Position numbers and translations under genes: made by a program. From Arctopsyche grandis (taxonomy: Eukaryota > Arthropoda > Insecta > Trichoptera > Hydropsychidae), in NCBI RefSeq assembly GCF_051622035.1, contig NC_135357.1, positions 19,093,256-19,157,255 on the forward strand: a stretch of DNA of 64,000 bases, given 5' to 3'. Under the pieces are notes generated by a model. The model saw nothing but the letters and a program-made list of their open reading frames with translations. It searched no databases and was not told the DNA's origin. Of this stretch, positions 61,902 through 64,000 are shown piece after piece (positions within the stretch are counted from its first letter, which is position 1; every line of letters begins with the position of its first letter).

Positions 61902-62174
61902 TGTAACGTGGGAACATGAGTGAGAGTATCCTCTGTCTAAGTGCATTCGTGGGTGAGCAATAGATAACCCGGATTAGGCTAACGGGACTCAATAAGTGCC
62001 CAAACAAAGGATACGCTGGAATTCTCACTGACCTGGGTGAGTACATGCGCAAACAATAAACCCGCCAGAGTAGACCTTTAAGTGCCAATAGACAATAGAC
62101 CCATTAATGGATCGGGGAAGCTGTGATGGGCAATTTGTCCTTTATTTTTTTTTTTTTTGTTTATTTAATTTATA

Positions 62175-62217
62175 CCAGGAAGGCCTAACAGGTAAACCCA
62201 ATGCGCCTTCCTGGCCA
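62175..62217 (-). repeat. SINE 3' hairpin fragment
   Basis: Only the terminal hairpin (CCAGGAAGGC...GCCTTCCTGG) and a short tail remain, as from a severely 5'-truncated SINE copy. Confidence 0.65.
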
Positions 62218-62490
62218 AAGACAATTATATAAACATATATGTATATTATATATATTCACAAATACTTACACGTATACACAAATACACATACATACAGGAT
62301 TCACATAAATACACATTATAAAATACACATAAATACACATTATAAGTAGGTACACACGGTAGATCAGATTATTCTGGAGTGAGCGGTAGATCCGTGTGGA
62401 CCTCTTGAATCATTGAATAAGTGATGTGAAGCGACTTTGACCTTTCATTTAATTTTTATTTTATTTTAATTTTTTTATTTTACATATATA

Positions 62491-62896
62491 CCAGGAAGGC
62501 CTTACAGGTAAATCCCAATGCGCCTTCCTGGCCAATTACAAATAAAAATGCAGCATTTTTTTATTATAAGTCGTTGAATTGCGAGACACTGAAAAAACTC
62601 GCAAATTAACGAGACATATATGAATTGTACATAAATTTTTATTGTACATCCATCAAATTTCAAATGGTGGTGACATAGTAGGTAGGAAGGATTTTTAGCC
62701 AATTTTTTTTCCGGGAACCGTTTCAACAATGAAATCAGAGAAAATTGGCAAACTTTGATAGGAAACGATCAACCTGGAGTCACAAATCCAGGTCTGACCA
62801 ACAGCATACTCTGAAAAATTCATTTCCATTCAGGGATAGAACCCGGCACCTTCTTGACGGTAAGCAGAAGCTTAACGTCCGAGCTATGCTGCTGGC
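62491..62896 (-). repeat. tRNA-derived SINE, near full length, inside an LTR
   Basis: On the minus strand it starts GCCAGCAGCATAGCTCGG, with box B-like GGGTTCTATCCC, the same body as the 20.3 kb copy and the 3' hairpin CCAGGAAGGC...GCCTTCCTGG with an AT-rich tail. The few differences from the 20.3 kb copy suggest recent spread. Confidence 0.85.
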
Positions 62897-62930
62897 ATTT
62901 GAATCCTGAACCTACCCCTACGCAACGCAA

Positions 62931-63893
62931 TTATATTAATTGCTGATTATTTCAATTAACTACATACCATTTAATTTATTAAATGACCTAAAACATACTG
63001 ACCAATTGATACAGACCATTTATAGCATTAATTGACCATTTTGATATATTATTTAATTTACTGACCGAAAAGAGGAATTAGTAACCAACCACTTAAATAG
63101 TTAATACAAACCGTTGACAACACCATCTATTTTGATCATTTATTTTCAAATACAGTTAAAATTGGCGCGCGGTGGTAAAAGGACAATGCGTTTCCATTAA
63201 TTTTAAGCATAGAAAGTGGAATAATGTTGATGGACTCCGCCAGCCATCTACCATTTCGCCAAGTGTGTCGTGTCCATCTAATTATTTTTCTGTGACCCAT
63301 TTAGCACGGTAGACAAACGGGAATTCCGCAAGCGATTTGTTTTTGTTGTATTGTGATGTGCTCCAGAAGGAGGAAGAGGGGAGGCTTAGACCGAGGAGAG
63401 TAAATGGTTTCAGCTTAGCGCTCCCGAATTAACGGTCGACTATTGTGCCGTGTCCCGGGCTGCACTTATTTTGGTCTGCCAATTCGAATGTGGTAATTAG
63501 ACATTTATCCCAATGTTAGTCAGCTCACGACCGCCGACCGGCTCCCGGGATTCCCGCGACCGCACTTCCCGTAATCAAATATCAGTTTTTCCGCCATTTT
63601 TCTATTTAGTAGCAATTTCTTTCAATAATATGACATAAGAAAGAAAACTATGTACTTAAACCAGAACTCTCCAGACGAATGGAATATCATACAAAAATCG
63701 TAATTACCACTAAAGCTTATCAAGGTTGATTTATTTTCGACAAATTTCATCGAGATCAAATATTAGTTTCAAAATATCGGTCACCTATTTTTTTTAATTA
63801 GTTGTTAAATTAAAAACCGTTAATAGCAGATGCGCTTAGTAAAAGGGGCGTATTTTCTTCTCTCGAAAATAGTGTACGTCAATCTATCTATAA
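62931..63893. other. Non-coding DNA with a GC-rich block
   Basis: No gene seen. Positions about 63160-63590 are GC-richer and unique, including CGACCGCCGACCGGCTCCCG. This could be a promoter or conserved element of a gene to the right of the window. Confidence 0.35.
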
Positions 63894-64000
63894 TCTATAT
63901 ATATATATATATATATAAATGAATGTCTGTGCGTGTGTCTCGAATAGGCTTCTAAACCACTCAGCCGATTACGATGGAACTTTCAGGATTTGTTCTATGC
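63894..64000 (+). mobile_element. Helitron-like or RTE-like element, 5' end at window edge
   Basis: Starts A|TCTATATATATATATA, then AATGAATGTCTGTGCGTGTG and CAGCCGATTACGATGGAACT. TC-TATATA starts followed by ATGTCTGT and a CCGATTxxGATGxAAxTT motif are widespread in insect Helitrons and RTE-type elements. It runs off the window. Confidence 0.4.

Larger units (their letters stand above)
61902..62930 (-). mobile_element. Third LTR of the 3.1/3.7 kb family, broken by SINE insertions
   Basis: Read on the minus strand, the right edge TTGCGTAGGGGTAGGTTCAG and the following AAAGGTCAAAGTCGCTTCAC (after the SINE) match the starts of the LTRs at 3079 and 3680. The left edge reads CCCACGTTACA on that strand, like their ends. 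A near-complete SINE (62491-62896) splits the first 90 bases, and a SINE tail lies at 62175. No clean TSD was found, so the outer limits are approximate. Confidence 0.6.

Overview
The window is animal, most likely insect, nuclear DNA. It is AT-rich, its genes are split by GT-AG introns, and the three recognisable genes belong to insect and other animal families. I cannot fix the order. Genes fill only a few percent of the 64 kb; most of the rest is AT-rich non-coding DNA with many small, mostly non-autonomous transposable elements. The motif ACATACATATGTATGTA and its variants recur throughout.

Genes, left to right. (1) On the + strand at 15.7-17.7 kb are the last two coding exons of an aminergic G-protein-coupled receptor, most like a beta-adrenergic-like octopamine receptor. 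Its exons for membrane segments 1-5 were not found and probably lie left of the window, so the first 15 kb is probably intronic. (2) On the - strand at 31.4-32.4 kb is a complete four-exon clarin-like tetraspan protein of 227 residues, with a possible 5' UTR exon near 34.35 kb. (3) On the - strand at 49.1-57.1 kb is a complete seven-coding-exon ZIP metal transporter of 415 residues, close to SLC39A13 (ZIP13; Drosophila Zip99C). It probably has a 5' UTR exon and GC-rich promoter island at 58.4-59.3 kb. Its first coding intron is 6.2 kb and full of mobile elements. The genes do not form an operon or a shared pathway that I can see.

Mobile elements, called from terminal repeats and target-site duplications (TSDs) I could read: solo LTRs with 4-bp TSDs (3.1 and 3.7 kb; a third, interrupted one at 61.9 kb); long-hairpin elements with 9-bp TSDs, Mutator-like (4.1, 5.8, 32.7 kb, half a copy at 45.1 kb); hAT-type elements with 8-bp TSDs (22.7, 33.2, 51.4, 54.2, 57.5 kb); two PIF/Harbinger-type MITEs with 3-bp TSDs (34.0, 51.4 kb); TTAA elements of piggyBac type (13.2, 39.8, 41.7, 52.4 kb); short Helitron-like elements ending in CTAG (8.6, 23.8, 28.6, 29.0, 46.8, 51.9 kb); a tRNA-derived SINE with a 3' hairpin (0.1, 16.3, 20.3, 28.1, 62.2, 62.5 kb); and coding fossils of a Jockey-like retrotransposon, a CR1-like retrotransposon and a Tc1 transposase.

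The most notable structure is the hAT element in ZIP13 intron 1. It holds a Harbinger MITE, a Helitron and a TTAA element, while its own 8-bp TSD is still perfect. I found no prokaryotic-type system, CRISPR array, rRNA or intact tRNA gene. All coordinates were read by eye without alignment software.
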